Assembly (NCBI RefSeq): GCF_001690655.1
Contig: NZ_LZHQ01000011.1
Location: 176,136-240,135 of the forward strand
DNA from: Gilliamella sp. Occ3-1
GTDB lineage: Bacteria > Pseudomonadota > Gammaproteobacteria > Enterobacterales > Orbaceae
Reading direction: 5' to 3'
DNA length: 64,000 nt
A model generated the notes under the pieces. That model saw only the letters and a list, made by a program, of their open reading frames with translations. It was not told the DNA's origin and searched no databases. A program made the position numbers and the translations under genes. The stretch's first letter is position 1, and each line of letters starts with the position of its first letter. Positions 63,903 to 64,000 of the stretch are shown here, in pieces.

Positions 63903-64000
63903 TACAGCTTTTTTATGATTTCTTCCTGAAGCTGGGATTTTAAGCTCAGTTCGGCAAACATCTGTTTAAGCTTACGGTTTTCAGCCTCCAGCTCCTTTAA
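63902..64000 (-). CDS. IS3-family OrfA, 3' end
   Basis: The last 32 codons are in the window (LKELEAENRKLKQMFAELSL and on to IIKKL, stop TAG at 63902-63904). They form the leucine-zipper-like helix of OrfA, used for multimerisation. The 3' end holds the A6G slippery run. Confidence 0.88.
   Translation of the reverse strand, partial: LKELEAENRKLKQMFAELSLKSQLQEEIIKKL
63908..63914 (-). promoter_or_regulatory. A6G slippery site for programmed -1 frameshifting
   Basis: On the minus strand AAAAAAG occurs a few codons before the orfA stop and just before the overlapping orfB start, the standard arrangement that yields the OrfAB transposase. Confidence 0.75.

Larger units (their letters stand above)
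63036..64000 (-). mobile_element. IS3-family insertion sequence, continuing past the window
   Basis: The boundary near 63036 reads TGTAAATACCCCCCAAACTT, a terminal repeat of the TGTAxxxxCCCCC type. The element carries orfB (63078-63902) and the 3' end of orfA (63902-64000) on the minus strand. Its other end and target duplication lie outside the window. It differs from the element at 49219 in ends and proteins. Confidence 0.85.

Overview
The window looks like a chromosomal segment of a low-GC gammaproteobacterium, most likely an Orbaceae/Gilliamella-type insect-gut symbiont. That placement is an inference from the AT-rich coding sequence, from enterobacterial and Pasteurellaceae-type gene neighbourhoods (murB-birA, yjgA/pmbA, rpoZ-spoT-recG, ampD-pilin-hofBCD, lptM-dapF-yigA-xerC-yigB-uvrD, rsmC/holD-rimI) and from the sugar-acid uptake genes; no marker such as rRNA is present. 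No tRNA, rRNA or CRISPR array was seen.

Layout. 1-4229 (minus): purine nucleoside salvage, with a partial adenosine deaminase, a nucleoside permease, deoD and deoB. 4676-7815 (plus): murB, a YcaD-type MFS transporter and birA. 7883-10204 (minus): a zinc/cadmium P-type ATPase. 10300-13280: an accessory pocket with a decayed transposase, a 508-aa predicted surface protein bracketed by two long perfect inverted repeats, and an 830-base non-coding stretch. 13281-24002: housekeeping genes (gapA, a csp gene, ppa, darP, pmbA, a SulP transporter, rpoZ, spoT, recG). 24085-30991: a complete L-ascorbate utilisation locus (ulaG-ulaR divergent from ulaAB-C-F-D-E) with a perfect CRP site and four copies of a 10-base motif in the divergent promoter region. 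31534-35091: a shikimate-dehydrogenase-like gene, ygbA, alr, mltG. 35167-39753: an AmpD-YqcC fusion divergent from a type IV pilin operon (pilin, PilB/HofB, PilC/HofC, PilD), with a perfect competence-type (CRP-S) site between them. 39964-44562: an M20 amidohydrolase, ygfZ, ilvIH.

45013-50700 is a degenerate accessory island. It holds a truncated, interrupted vgrG, a large broken gene that looks like a membrane-inserting type VI effector, a frameshifted small gene behind it, and layered transposon debris in which a 1,225-bp IS3-family element sits inside an older IS256-family transposase remnant with a 3-base target duplication. The type VI genes here are pseudogenes, so this is the fossil of a weapon cassette and not a working system.

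50858-58537 holds lptM-lysA-dapF-yigA-xerC-yigB-uvrD with cyaY convergent. 58645-62649 holds two tightly coupled secreted proteins of unknown function, a thiamine pyrophosphokinase, rimI, holD and rsmC. 62800-64000 is the 3' fragment of an unknown gene cut by a second IS3-family element that runs off the window end.

Taken together the genes describe a fermentative gut-type bacterium that scavenges purine nucleosides and ascorbate, keeps a competence-type pilus locus and has lost at least one type VI effector cassette. The most notable items are the AmpD-YqcC fusion, the CRP-S site, the repeat-bracketed surface protein and the decayed VgrG/effector island.
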